A DNA stretch of 64,000 bases from Pelagibacteraceae bacterium AG-325-E13 (GTDB lineage: Bacteria; Pseudomonadota; Alphaproteobacteria; Pelagibacterales; Pelagibacteraceae), in contig QBYF01000002.1 in the NCBI GenBank assembly GCA_003282965.1, positions 1 through 64,000 on the forward strand, written 5' to 3'. The notes under the pieces are model-generated. The model saw only the letters and a list, made by a program, of their open reading frames with translations. It was not told the DNA's origin and made no database searches. Made by a program: the position numbers and the translations under genes. Of this stretch, positions 29,024 through 37,488 are shown piece after piece (the stretch's first letter is position 1; each line of letters begins with the position of its first letter).

Positions 29024-29776
29024 TTATCTTTTTACCCCTTTATCGATCAAATAAAGATATATTTTGTAAGGTAAAATCCTTAGAAATTTTAATATCACTG
29101 TTAGTGCTTTTGGAAAGTGAATTTCAAATGCTTTAGTTTTAGTTAGACCGTTAAACATTTTTTCTGCAGCAAATTCAGGTGATTTAATAAATGGCATTTG
29201 AAATTCATTTTTATCAGTTAAAGGTGTTTTTATAAATCCTGGTGAAACAAGGGAAATTCTTACATTATGTTTTTTAAAATCGAAGTACAGGCTTTCAGTC
29301 AAATTAGTTAAAGCTGCCTTTGAAGGGCCATATCCACTTGAATTAGGTAAACCTCTATAACCGGCTATAGATGAAACAATTGAGATATGACCTTCTTTTT
29401 TTTCTTTAAAATATTTTTCAACAGTTTTTATACAGTATAGCACTCCAAAAAAATTCGTCTCCATTACAAACTTATTTTGTTTAATGTTTATTTCTTGCTC
29501 TAACTTTGGATCGTAGGTTCCGCTAGAAAAAACACATAAATCAAGGTCTCCAAAATCATTTATAATTTTTGAAAAAACATCCTTTATTTGATTTTGGTTT
29601 GTTACATCAAGAGGATAGGAAAAAATATTTTCTTTCTCAGCCATTTCGTCTAAAATTTCTTTTCTTCTAGCAGATATGGCAACCTTCCAACCTTCAAGTG
29701 AAAATTTTTCAGCTAGAGCTTTACCTATACCGCTGCTAGCCCCAGTAATCCAAATTTTTTTCTGATTTTCTGACAT
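29024..29776 (-). CDS. Short-chain dehydrogenase/reductase
   Basis: This 250-residue classical SDR has the NAD(P) motif ITGASSGIGKALAEKF at residues 10-25, the catalytic serine in ISIVSSIAGYRG and the Tyr-Lys pair in GYGPSKAAL. The C-terminus is hydrophobic and basic, suggesting membrane association. SDRs of this type are common members of the FAD/DUF1365/CFA cluster. It is convergent with that operon, so it is transcribed separately. Substrate unknown. Confidence 0.88.
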   Translation of the reverse strand: MSENQKKIWITGASSGIGKALAEKFSLEGWKVAISARRKEILDEMAEKENIFSYPLDVTNQNQIKDVFSKIINDFGDLDLCVFSSGTYDPKLEQEINIKQNKFVMETNFFGVLYCIKTVEKYFKEKKEGHISIVSSIAGYRGLPNSSGYGPSKAALTNLTESLYFDFKKHNVRISLVSPGFIKTPLTDKNEFQMPFIKSPEFAAEKMFNGLTKTKAFEIHFPKALTVILKFLRILPYKIYLYLIDKGVKR

Positions 29777-29797
29777 TAATTAGTTATATCTTATTAT

Positions 29798-30262
29798 ATG
29801 ACTAAGAATAAATATTTATCTCTATTTACAATACTTTTGATTACCTTTTTAGCATCTGCAATTGGTGGTTTTACTACAACTTCTTTCAAAGAGCCATGGT
29901 ATTCGCAAATTATTTTACCAAGTTTTAATCCACCTAGTTGGTTATTTGCTCCAGTATGGACATCGTTGTACGTTATGATGTCTATTGCAATTTGGAAAAT
30001 TTGGATTAATTCATTCGATTTAGAACTATTAAAGCTTTACTTTATCCATTTATTTTTTAATGGAACTTGGAGTGTAGTTTTTTTTGGCTTTCACCAAATT
30101 GGTTTAGCCTTAGTAAATTTGATAATTATTATAATTTTTATTATTGTGCTTATGAAAAAATATTTGATGAAAGATAGGTTGAGCTTTTATCTAATGATTC
30201 CTTATTTTTTGTGGTCAAGTTATGCCTTGATACTCAATAGTTCAATTTTTTTATTAAATTAA
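29798..30262 (+). CDS. tspO: TspO/MBR family tryptophan-rich sensory protein
   Basis: This 154-residue five-helix membrane protein has the TspO signatures PWYSQIILPSFNPPSWLFAPVWTSLY and the Trp/Asn-rich helix FNGTWSVVFFG. TspO binds porphyrins and in Rhodobacter modulates responses to oxygen and light stress. It is 21 nt from the divergent SDR start, and its 3' end overlaps the HPP gene by 4 nt. Placement among photooxidative-stress genes fits a porphyrin or stress role. Confidence 0.88.
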   Translation: MTKNKYLSLFTILLITFLASAIGGFTTTSFKEPWYSQIILPSFNPPSWLFAPVWTSLYVMMSIAIWKIWINSFDLELLKLYFIHLFFNGTWSVVFFGFHQIGLALVNLIIIIIFIIVLMKKYLMKDRLSFYLMIPYFLWSSYALILNSSIFLLN

Positions 30263-30729
30263 AACCATTTTTTTGGATAATTTCTTTTTAGAATAATTCT
30301 GTTAATCAGAACAGACATCAATATTATTATAATTGTTCCAGTTATGACTGGAAATAAAATAAAATCATAAGACAAATCCATAGTTAAAGCCACCAAGGGA
30401 TTTGAAGCGGCAGGAGGATGCATAACTTTAAAATAAACCATTAAGACTACTGCAATTCCTACGGATAAACCTAGAGAATAAAAAGAAAGTCCAACAGTTT
30501 CATTAAAAATAATTCCTACTAGAATTGATATTAAATGACCAAAAAAAATATTTTTTGGTTGGGCTGTTTCTAGATTATAAAGCACAAATACTAAAAAAAC
30601 AGTCGCTCCAAATGAAAACATCAACCATATACCCGAGGATGTCTCTAAAGTTAAGTAAGCGAGTATACTTATTACTATAGCCGCTGATATTCCTGCAACA
30701 ATTGGTTCAAATTTTTTTGTTATTTTCAT
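30259..30729 (-). CDS. HPP family membrane protein
   Basis: The HPP signature is present as FKVMHPPAASNPLVAL, within about five membrane segments. HPP proteins are membrane proteins proposed in some bacteria and plastids to carry nitrite. The ATG at 30729 is preferred; the frame extends to a TTG at 30744. The start is 46 nt from the divergent Yip1-like gene. Function here is uncertain. Confidence 0.8.
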   Translation of the reverse strand: MKITKKFEPIVAGISAAIVISILAYLTLETSSGIWLMFSFGATVFLVFVLYNLETAQPKNIFFGHLISILVGIIFNETVGLSFYSLGLSVGIAVVLMVYFKVMHPPAASNPLVALTMDLSYDFILFPVITGTIIIILMSVLINRIILKRNYPKKWF

Positions 30730-30775
30730 ATATTTTTCTAACAATTAAGTTATATACATTTTAAGGGATAAAAAA

Positions 30776-31297
30776 ATGATTACTATTTTTCTTAATAGAG
30801 TATTTAGAGCAATTAAAATTGATATTGATCTTTATGAAGAGGTTGAAAAAGATAAATCAGCCACAATACAAGCTGGAGTAGTTGTAGTCCTTTCAAGCTT
30901 AGCGGCAGGGGTAGGGGCATTACAATTAGGTGCTTCTAATTTTTTACTAGCTCCTGCTTTATCATTACTAAGTTGGTACGTCTGGGCTTACGTGATTTAT
31001 TTTGTAGGAGTAAAATTATTTGGAGGACCTAAAACAAAAAGTGATCATGGAGAATTGTTAAGGACAATTGGATTTTCTAGTGCTCCAGGGTTAATTAGAG
31101 TTTTTGGAGTTACTCCAGATTTAATGACCGTAACTTTCATAGGTTCAGCATTTTGGATGCTTGCTTGCATGGTAGTGGCTGTTAAATCTGCTTTAGATTA
31201 TGAAAGTTTATGGAAAGCTTTGGGTGTTGTTATCGTTGCCTGGTTATTTCAAGCTTTCTTTTTATTTTTAGTAATAGTTCTTTTTAAAGGAATCTAA
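30776..31297 (+). CDS. Yip1-domain membrane protein
   Basis: This 173-residue protein matches the bacterial Yip1 family: a short N-terminal helix FLNRVFRAIKIDIDLYEEVEKD, then about five membrane segments with GYSSAPGL-like FSSAPGLIRVFG. AAGG lies upstream of the ATG. Members are of unknown function. The stop overlaps the stop of a small zinc-ribbon ORF on the other strand. Confidence 0.78.
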   Translation: MITIFLNRVFRAIKIDIDLYEEVEKDKSATIQAGVVVVLSSLAAGVGALQLGASNFLLAPALSLLSWYVWAYVIYFVGVKLFGGPKTKSDHGELLRTIGFSSAPGLIRVFGVTPDLMTVTFIGSAFWMLACMVVAVKSALDYESLWKALGVVIVAWLFQAFFLFLVIVLFKGI

Positions 31298-31425
31298 ACA
31301 GGAAAAATAGTCTTAGATAATTTACAACTATCACATAACTTGAACCCAGTTGTAATTAGATTTGATCTAACACTTTCGTCCTCTTTCTTGCATTCCTCAC
31401 ATGTATTATCAGGTAATTCATCCAT
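31294..31425 (-). CDS. Small four-cysteine zinc-ribbon-like protein
   Basis: Reading the minus strand of this 180-nt gap gives a 43-residue ORF with two CxxC knuckles (CEEC near residue 9 and CDSC near residue 31), a spacing expected of a zinc ribbon. A TTG 9 nt upstream (31434) has a better-placed AAAAGG site and may be the true start, giving 46 residues. The ORF fills the gap between Yip1 and msrA almost completely. I do not recognise a named family; other tiny zinc proteins occur in this island. Confidence 0.6.
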   Translation of the reverse strand: MDELPDNTCEECKKEDESVRSNLITTGFKLCDSCKLSKTIFPV

Positions 31426-31476
31426 ATAGGACAAGATACACCTTTTAATATTTTTAATCTATTCTAGAATTATTTT

Positions 31477-32088
31477 ATGAAAAAAATTATTTTATATTTT
31501 CTGTTTTGCGTAAGTTTATTTTATTTTAAGAATGGACTGATAGCTGGTGAATTAAAGATATCTACAGAAAACCCTAAATATAAGAAAGCTTATTTTGCTG
31601 GAGGGTGTTTTTGGTGCATGGAAGAATCTTTTGACAAAGTAGAAGGGGTTATCAAGTCTATATCAGGTTATTCCGGAGGACATCTAAAAGATCCAAAATA
31701 TGAAGATGTTATATACAAAGATACAGGTCATGTAGAGACTGTTCAAATTACATATGATCCTGACAAAACATCTTACGAGAGTTTGTTGGGTGTTTTTTGG
31801 GAAAATATAGATCCTTTCGATCGATATGGTCAATTCTGCGATAAAGGTAAAAGTTATAGATCAGTTGCTTTTTTTCAAAATAAGATACAAAAAAAGATTA
31901 TAATGAATTCAATACAAAATATTGAAAAAAGATTTGAAAATAAAATAGTTACGCTTGTGTGGAAATTTGATAAATTTTACCCAGCTGAAGATTACCATCA
32001 GGATTACTATGAGAAAAATTTTTTGAAATATTTAGTATACAAAAAAGCATGTCAAAGAGAGGAAGTTTTAAATAAAATATGGAATTAA
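31477..32088 (+). CDS. msrA: Peptide methionine-S-sulfoxide reductase MsrA, exported form
   Basis: MsrA reduces methionine-S-sulfoxide in oxidised proteins. The catalytic cysteine lies in AYFAGGCFWCMEESFDKVEGV, and GHVETVQITYDP follows. The first 25 residues form a signal-peptide-like segment, so the enzyme probably works in the periplasm. It overlaps the DUF4864-like gene by 10 nt and starts a run of four overlapping genes ending in a photolyase, consistent with repair of light and oxidative damage. Confidence 0.92.
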   Translation: MKKIILYFLFCVSLFYFKNGLIAGELKISTENPKYKKAYFAGGCFWCMEESFDKVEGVIKSISGYSGGHLKDPKYEDVIYKDTGHVETVQITYDPDKTSYESLLGVFWENIDPFDRYGQFCDKGKSYRSVAFFQNKIQKKIIMNSIQNIEKRFENKIVTLVWKFDKFYPAEDYHQDYYEKNFLKYLVYKKACQREEVLNKIWN

Positions 32089-32534
32089 AAAAAATTTTAA
32101 TTTTACCCATTTTGATTTTGTTAAATACTTCAGTTTACGCTGAATTAATTGAACCAAATAAAAGATTAGAACCATACGACGTCGTCAAAATTCAACTCGC
32201 AGCATTAAAAAATAATAATAAAGATGACAATGGAATTAAACAAACTTGGCTATTTGCTCATCCAGACAACAAAAAGATTACTGGTCCTTATGAAAGATTC
32301 AGAATTATGATTTATGGTCAACAATATAAATTTTTATTAAACCACTCTTCTCACAAGATAAATTTAATCACAAATAGCCCAAATAGATTTATTTATAGAA
32401 TTGAAATTTTATCAGACAAGAAACAATTATTCTTTTATGAGTGGCATGTTCAAAAAGGAAGTGAAGAAAAATGTAAAAATTGTTGGTTTACATCAGCAGT
32501 TTCAATACCGGTAGACCAAGGTAATACAATTTGA
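32079..32534 (+). CDS. DUF4864-like exported protein
   Basis: A signal peptide (about residues 1-21, ending SVYA) is followed by a 130-residue domain with VVKIQLAALKNNNKDDNGIKQTWLFAHPDNK and RFRIMIYGQQYKFLLNH, the pattern of DUF4864. It also has a CKNC pair near residue 131. The start overlaps msrA and the stop overlaps the next ORF (TTGA), indicating tight coupling. Function unknown; a periplasmic role alongside MsrA is plausible. Confidence 0.7.
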   Translation: MELKKILILPILILLNTSVYAELIEPNKRLEPYDVVKIQLAALKNNNKDDNGIKQTWLFAHPDNKKITGPYERFRIMIYGQQYKFLLNHSSHKINLITNSPNRFIYRIEILSDKKQLFFYEWHVQKGSEEKCKNCWFTSAVSIPVDQGNTI

Positions 32535-32731
32535 AACGCCCTCCTTTTATATACAGGTATATAATTGTAGGATTTATACTAACATTTCCTCCAATCCTCA
32601 GCGCACATTATGGATCAATTTTTTTGGGAAAAGAAAACGGTGTTCTTCTCGGTTTTTGTGTCGGCATACCATGCGTAGCTTTTGTCTGTTGGAAGTTATA
32701 CATCGATAATTGGAGAGATGACGAGGATTAA
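32531..32731 (+). CDS. Small two-helix membrane protein
   Basis: This 66-residue ORF starts with TTG overlapping the upstream stop and shares one base with the photolyase ATG. It has two hydrophobic helices (about residues 11-25 and 33-52), the second with GVLLGFCVGIPCVAFVCW, and an acidic tail ending DDED. I do not recognise the family. Its position inside a tightly overlapping operon supports it being real. Confidence 0.65.
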   Translation: MKRPPFIYRYIIVGFILTFPPILSAHYGSIFLGKENGVLLGFCVGIPCVAFVCWKLYIDNWRDDED

Positions 32732-33870
32732 TGCAGTTTATAACCTCTAGATCAGAAGCTTTAGACAAACTTAATCAATATTTAGAAAATGATATTTCAC
32801 ATTATAACGCTAAAAGAAATTTTGACTTTGGTGTTGCTGATAGACGCAATGTTTCTTGTTTATCACCTTATATAACCCACAGATTAATTACAGAATATGA
32901 AACCACTAAACTTGTTTTAAAAAAATATCCTTTTCAAAAAGTAGATAAATTTATTCAAGAAATATTTTGGAGGGTTTATTGGAAAGGTTGGCTTGAACTA
33001 AGACCAAAAGTCTGGGCTGATTTTATAGAAGATCTTAAGACAATCAAAGAAGATAAAAATTATTTGAAAGCAATAAATGGTGAAACTGAAATTCAATGTT
33101 TTAATGATTGGGTAAAAGAACTAAAAAATTTTAACTACCTTCATAACCATACAAGAATGTTATTTGCAAGTATTTGGATATTTACTCTAGGATTACCTTG
33201 GCAAAAGGGAGCAGAATTTTTTATGAAACACTTATATGATGGAGATGCAGCTTCAAATACTTTAAGTTGGCGGTGGGTTGCAGGGATACAAACAAAAGGT
33301 AAAAATTATTTAGCTCAATCATGGAATATAAGTAAATTTACAAACAATAAGTATAAAAATGTAAAGTTAAATGAGACTGCGTTACCAATTATAGATAAAA
33401 GAGAATACAAAATTTCTAATGCTCTAATTAGAAATAACGAAGTCTCAAATGATCATTTAATTATTTTTGAAAATGAAATGTATGATGATTTTCTTGATCA
33501 TGAAAAATATAAAAAAATTTACTTTGTTTTGTTGGGCAACGAAAATAGATCAGTTCAATTATCTACGAACGTAATGGATTATAAAAAAAATGTCATTAAA
33601 TCGCGATTAAATGAAATTAAAAACAAGGCTGAATTTTTAGATGGAAAGAGTTTTACAACCTTTTCTAAAACCTCTAAATCATTTGATGTTATATATCCTT
33701 CTATTGGTGAAAATTTTTCATTTTTAAAAATGTTAATAAAAAAAGATAATCTAGATATAAATTATATTACGCGAAAAGAAGACGAATTTTGCTGGAAATT
33801 CTCAAATAAAGGGTATTTTAATTTTAAGTCGAATATACCTATAATACTATCAACCTTTAAATTAAATTAG
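32731..33870 (+). CDS. Photolyase-family FAD-binding protein with an unusual domain order
   Basis: Residues 1-210 align with the photolyase FAD-binding domain rather than the N-terminal antenna domain. Seen in order are [33 protein letters not shown], the [12 protein letters not shown] segment and [17 protein letters not shown], the flavin-contact region. Residues about 230-375 are an alpha/beta-like stretch ([33 protein letters not shown]) that could be an antenna domain moved to the C-terminus. It lies in an operon with msrA. A repair or light-sensing role is expected from the FAD domain; the domain order is an inference. Confidence 0.78.
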   Translation: MQFITSRSEALDKLNQYLENDISHYNAKRNFDFGVADRRNVSCLSPYITHRLITEYETTKLVLKKYPFQKVDKFIQEIFWRVYWKGWLELRPKVWADFIEDLKTIKEDKNYLKAINGETEIQCFNDWVKELKNFNYLHNHTRMLFASIWIFTLGLPWQKGAEFFMKHLYDGDAASNTLSWRWVAGIQTKGKNYLAQSWNISKFTNNKYKNVKLNETALPIIDKREYKISNALIRNNEVSNDHLIIFENEMYDDFLDHEKYKKIYFVLLGNENRSVQLSTNVMDYKKNVIKSRLNEIKNKAEFLDGKSFTTFSKTSKSFDVIYPSIGENFSFLKMLIKKDNLDINYITRKEDEFCWKFSNKGYFNFKSNIPIILSTFKLN

Positions 33871-33991
33871 CTCTAGAGCATTTCTTAGAACAGTATTTTA
33901 CTTTTTCCCAATTTAACCTCCATTTTTTTCTCCAAGAGAAAGGCTTGCTGCAAACTGGACAATTCTTTTTAGGTAAATTAGTTTTTTTCAT
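33857..33991 (-). CDS. DUF2256 small zinc-ribbon protein
   Basis: This 44-residue ORF on the minus strand reads [16 protein letters not shown] near the start and [10 protein letters not shown] near the end, the complete DUF2256 signature with two CxxC or CxxxC knuckles. DUF2256 is commonly encoded next to photolyase-family genes. It overlaps the plus-strand photolyase by 14 nt at one end and DUF393 by 14 nt at the other, so it is probably the last gene of the minus-strand operon. Confidence 0.9.
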   Translation of the reverse strand: MKKTNLPKKNCPVCSKPFSWRKKWRLNWEKVKYCSKKCSRANLI

Positions 33992-34337
33992 TACTTAACA
34001 GATGTTTATTCTTTATAAAAAGGATATAAGCCGCAATTTCGTAAAAAATATTCAACAAAAAAAATAAAGGTTTGATCTTAAAAATCTTATATAAAAAATT
34101 GTATTTAGGTACATTTTTCCAAATTATTAAAAAAGACTCTGCACCATCAATCACTTTACCATCTTGTATAACATGCATTCTTCTTAAAAGTTCTTTATAT
34201 GATTTTGATGTAACTTTTTGAGCCTCCTCGTTATTAGTAACATCTATCCATTCGACTTTTTCGTCACTGAATTTTTTATAATGGCTAATTTCAGCTCTAC
34301 AAATATTACATGAATTATTAAAAAAAACTTTAACCAT
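33978..34337 (-). CDS. DUF393 (DCC family) thiol-disulfide oxidoreductase-like protein
   Basis: This 119-residue protein has the thioredoxin-like opening [21 protein letters not shown], with a CxxC pair. The usual DCC family opening has Asp before the first Cys; here it is Ser. It continues with [21 protein letters not shown] and a C-terminal membrane-associating helix. It overlaps the photolyase-like gene by 8 nt and DUF2256 by 14 nt. Members are predicted redox proteins. Confidence 0.82.
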   Translation of the reverse strand: MVKVFFNNSCNICRAEISHYKKFSDEKVEWIDVTNNEEAQKVTSKSYKELLRRMHVIQDGKVIDGAESFLIIWKNVPKYNFLYKIFKIKPLFFLLNIFYEIAAYILFIKNKHLLSNEKN

Positions 34338-35811
34338 TTGTATTTTCTTTTATAAAATTATTTGCTGCTTTAAAAATTCTTATTTTTCTCTCTTTGCTCA
34401 TTTTTTCTGAAACCCTCACCATCATTGCTAGCCTGGGATTTTTTAAAAAGAATCTTTTATTTTTGTCTATGAATTTCCAATAAAGTCCGTCCATAACATC
34501 ACACCAAGGTCCTTTTTTAAAATGCATCATTTTTAAAAAATAGCTAGAGCCACAAATATAAGGCTTAGTAGCAAAAATTCCTCCATCACTAAATAAACCC
34601 ATACCATAAACGTTTGGAGACATTACCCAATCAGACGAGTCGACAAACATTTCCATGAACCATTTATAAACTTGTTTTGGATGAATTTCACAAAGATTCA
34701 TAATATTAGAAAGAATCATTAACCTTTCAATATGATGAGACCATCCAAAACGTTCAGCATTTTTAATCGAGAAATCAAGTGGATCTAAACCAGTATTACC
34801 AATATACCAAGATTTCTTCATTGTTCGTTTGTGATTAAAAAAATTTGATTTATCCATTTGAGATTCAAAATTTCTATATATACCTCTCATGAATTCTCTC
34901 CAACCAATAATTTGTCTTACATATCCTTCAAAAGAATTTATTGGAACTTTACCTTCTATTTTCTTTAATCTAATTAAAATTTCTTCTGGTGTTATAAGTC
35001 CTAAATTTATTAATGGACTCAAAGCACTATGAAACATTGTATTTGACTTATAACTAACAGCATCTTCATAGTCACCAAACAATTTTATTCTTTCTTTAAG
35101 AAAACGATCAAGTTGTTTTTGAGCTTCTAATCTAGTTGTAGGAAACCAAAAGTTTTCAGTATTTCCAGGATGATCTTTAAAATTTAACTCGATAAATTTT
35201 TTCAACTGATTGGTATGACTTGTTGCTTTATGTTTAGGTATTTCGGGTATTTCAATATCCTTAGGAAGTTTTTTACGATTATCTTCATCAAAACTCCATT
35301 TATTACCTTTTGGTTTTCCATCACTGTTCATTAAGATATTTAATTTTGTTCTTATAGATTTATAAAAATTAGCCATAAAAGGTTTTTTGTATTTAGAAAG
35401 ATATTCCTTAAATTCTTCCCTTGTTGTCAAAAACATTGGAGTTCTAATTTGATTTACTTTCATATTAATTTTTTTAAGTAGTGAAATAATTTTTTTCTCA
35501 AATGGCTTATCTTCAATTTCAAAAAAACTGACTTCCTCAATCTTTTTATCCTTAATTACCTTTTCTAATTTTTTTACATAAGAAGTTTTGAACTTTGAAT
35601 TTATATCTTCGTAGATTATCTTAAAATTTTTTGATTTAAGCTCGTCCCTAAACGATCTCATGGATGACAAAAAAAGTAATATTTTAAGTTTGTGATGTTT
35701 TTCATACGTACAAAGATCATAATCTTCAGACATATAAAAAATATGATCTTTAAAGTCTTTTAAATAGCTTGGTCTAAACAGCTGGTTGCCTAGAATAATA
35801 AAAAGCTTCAT
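34330..35811 (-). CDS. Photolyase/cryptochrome of the FeS-BCP type, apparently lacking most cluster cysteines
   Basis: The N-terminus KLFIILGNQLF opens the antenna domain of bacterial (6-4)-type photolyases (phrB family), and the C-terminal half has WSHHIERLMILSNIMNL, FVDSSDWVMSPNVYGMGLFSDGGIFATKPY and LYWKF, all family hallmarks. From memory of the family, four cysteines ligate a [4Fe-4S] cluster. Here only the last position (Cys in GPWCDV, near residue 437) is kept; the others read DPL, FKKGP and so are lost, and the loop is shorter. The ATG at 35811 is preferred to a TTG at 35820. It heads a minus-strand operon with DUF393 and DUF2256. Confidence 0.85.
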   Translation of the reverse strand: MKLFIILGNQLFRPSYLKDFKDHIFYMSEDYDLCTYEKHHKLKILLFLSSMRSFRDELKSKNFKIIYEDINSKFKTSYVKKLEKVIKDKKIEEVSFFEIEDKPFEKKIISLLKKINMKVNQIRTPMFLTTREEFKEYLSKYKKPFMANFYKSIRTKLNILMNSDGKPKGNKWSFDEDNRKKLPKDIEIPEIPKHKATSHTNQLKKFIELNFKDHPGNTENFWFPTTRLEAQKQLDRFLKERIKLFGDYEDAVSYKSNTMFHSALSPLINLGLITPEEILIRLKKIEGKVPINSFEGYVRQIIGWREFMRGIYRNFESQMDKSNFFNHKRTMKKSWYIGNTGLDPLDFSIKNAERFGWSHHIERLMILSNIMNLCEIHPKQVYKWFMEMFVDSSDWVMSPNVYGMGLFSDGGIFATKPYICGSSYFLKMMHFKKGPWCDVMDGLYWKFIDKNKRFFLKNPRLAMMVRVSEKMSKERKIRIFKAANNFIKENTNG

Positions 35812-35896
35812 ATAACCCAAATTATATATCTTTTAGAGGAAATAAACGCGTCATTATTTGCCTATCCATTTTAAAAAATAGTGTTAAACAAGCATT

Positions 35897-36607
35897 ATGA
35901 AAAAATTAATTTTAGGAGCCACTGGATCAATTGGATCTTCTTTAGCAAAAAAAGTAATAGCTGACGGAGGTGAGGTGCATTTAGTAGGTAGAGATAAATC
36001 CAGTTTATCTGAGCTTGCATCAGAGTTAAACTCTACTTTTACAGCTTGCGATGTTTTGGAGGAGAATTTTTCTGATAAGATTTTTAGCGATATAGGGGAA
36101 ACCCCAATTAATGGTCTAGCTTATTGTGTTGGCTCAATAGATTTAAAACCAATCAAACTGACAAAAAGAAGTGATTACATGCAATCATTTAATCTAAACT
36201 TGATATCAGCAACAGAAATTATTAGACGTGCTTCAGATAGCTTAAAACAAAACAAAGGTTCAATAGTTTTATTTTCCACTGTGGCAGTTAGAAGAGGATT
36301 TACTAATCATAGCATAGTGTCGTCTGCTAAAGGAGCAATTGAGGGTTTGACTGTATCTTTAGCTGCTGAGTTTGCACCAAACATAAGGGTGAATTGTATA
36401 GCTCCAAGTATATCGAAATCTAAAATAGCAAATTTTATTTTAAAAAATGAAAAAATGGCAGACAGTATTGCAAAAATGCACCCATTAAAAAGAGTAGGAG
36501 AGGGGAGCGACTCTGCGTCAGTTGCAAATTTTTTATTAAGTGATAATAGTTCTTGGATCACCGGACAAATATTAGGAGTTGATGGCGGTAGATCATCTTT
36601 AACTTAA
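35897..36607 (+). CDS. SDR-fold protein lacking the catalytic tyrosine
   Basis: The NAD(P) motif LILGATGSIGSSLAKK and the C-terminal SSWITGQILGVDGGRSSLT identify a 236-residue SDR. The catalytic serine is present in VLFSTVAVRRG, but the YxxxK motif reads VSSAK, with Val where Tyr is expected. It may be a binding or regulatory SDR or use another residue. It faces away from the photolyase-like operon, 85 nt apart, and is followed at 3 nt by a TPR gene. Confidence 0.82.
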   Translation: MKKLILGATGSIGSSLAKKVIADGGEVHLVGRDKSSLSELASELNSTFTACDVLEENFSDKIFSDIGETPINGLAYCVGSIDLKPIKLTKRSDYMQSFNLNLISATEIIRRASDSLKQNKGSIVLFSTVAVRRGFTNHSIVSSAKGAIEGLTVSLAAEFAPNIRVNCIAPSISKSKIANFILKNEKMADSIAKMHPLKRVGEGSDSASVANFLLSDNSSWITGQILGVDGGRSSLT

Positions 36608-36610
36608 TTT

Positions 36611-37099
36611 ATGAAAAAAATAGTTTATACAATTGCAATATGTTTAATGAGCCAATTCGCTTACGCTGCTGGATCAGATGATAGTAGTTCAGATAACAAT
36701 AAAGCTGACTTTTACAATGACGCAAAAAAATTAGTTAAAAGAGCAGGCAAGTTAGAAAAAAAGGAAAAAATTGATAAAGCTAAAAAACTTTATTCTCAAG
36801 CTTTTAAAAAATTGGAAAAAGCATACTCTTCAGATAAAAAAAATCCAGATATTTTAAATTATATGGGTTATACATCTAGAAAAATTGGTGACTTTGAACA
36901 AGCTGAAAAATTTTACCTTACAGGATTAAGCATAAAGCCAGACCACAATGGTATTAATGAATACCTTGGTGAGCTGTATGTCCAAACAAATCGAATAGAT
37001 AAAGCCAATGAAAGATTGGATGTTTTAAAAAATTGTAATTGTGATGAATATAAAGAATTAGAACTAATTATTAAGACTCGTGGCGTTAAAGTTTATTAA
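36611..37099 (+). CDS. Exported TPR-repeat protein
   Basis: A signal peptide (about residues 1-19, ending QFAYA) is followed by a Lys-rich linker and at least two tetratricopeptide repeats (PDILNYMGYTSRKIGDFEQAEKFYL, then GINEYLGELYVQTNRIDKANERL). At 162 residues it is a small periplasmic scaffold protein. It is probably cotranscribed with the SDR gene. A partner is not evident. Confidence 0.75.
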   Translation: MKKIVYTIAICLMSQFAYAAGSDDSSSDNNKADFYNDAKKLVKRAGKLEKKEKIDKAKKLYSQAFKKLEKAYSSDKKNPDILNYMGYTSRKIGDFEQAEKFYLTGLSIKPDHNGINEYLGELYVQTNRIDKANERLDVLKNCNCDEYKELELIIKTRGVKVY

Positions 37100-37473
37100 G
37101 AAATATCTAAAGCATATTTCTTAAGTTTTTCAATAGGGATTAATTCTAAAGTTTTTATATTTGTTTTTTTTAAGTAAATAGAACACGCCACATTGTCCTC
37201 TAAAGCTCTAGCGTACCAGGTAGCGCATAAACACCAACTATCACCTTCTTTCAATCCTGGGAAACCAAACTCTGGATGAGGAGTAATTAAATCATTTCCA
37301 ACTTTTTTTGACCATATTAAAAATTCATTAGTAACTTTTGCACAAACTGTATGAACACCTCGATCGTTTTTATCGGTGTTACAACAGCCATCTCTTAACC
37401 AACCAGTTAAAGGTTCGTTAGAACAAGGCTCTAAAGCTTCTCCAAAAACATTTTTTTGCTTTTCTTTAGTCAT
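37096..37473 (-). CDS. DUF2237 family protein
   Basis: This 125-residue cysteine-rich protein matches DUF2237: NVFGEALEPCSNEPLTGWLRDGCC at the start, then GVHTVCAKVTNEFL and GFPGLKEGDSWCLCATWYARAL. The function is unknown, but members are often encoded near photolyases and other stress genes. It converges on the TPR gene with a 4-nt overlap and lies 15 nt downstream of hisI on the same strand. Confidence 0.88.
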   Translation of the reverse strand: MTKEKQKNVFGEALEPCSNEPLTGWLRDGCCNTDKNDRGVHTVCAKVTNEFLIWSKKVGNDLITPHPEFGFPGLKEGDSWCLCATWYARALEDNVACSIYLKKTNIKTLELIPIEKLKKYALDIS

Positions 37474-37488
37474 TTATTTAAACTTATC

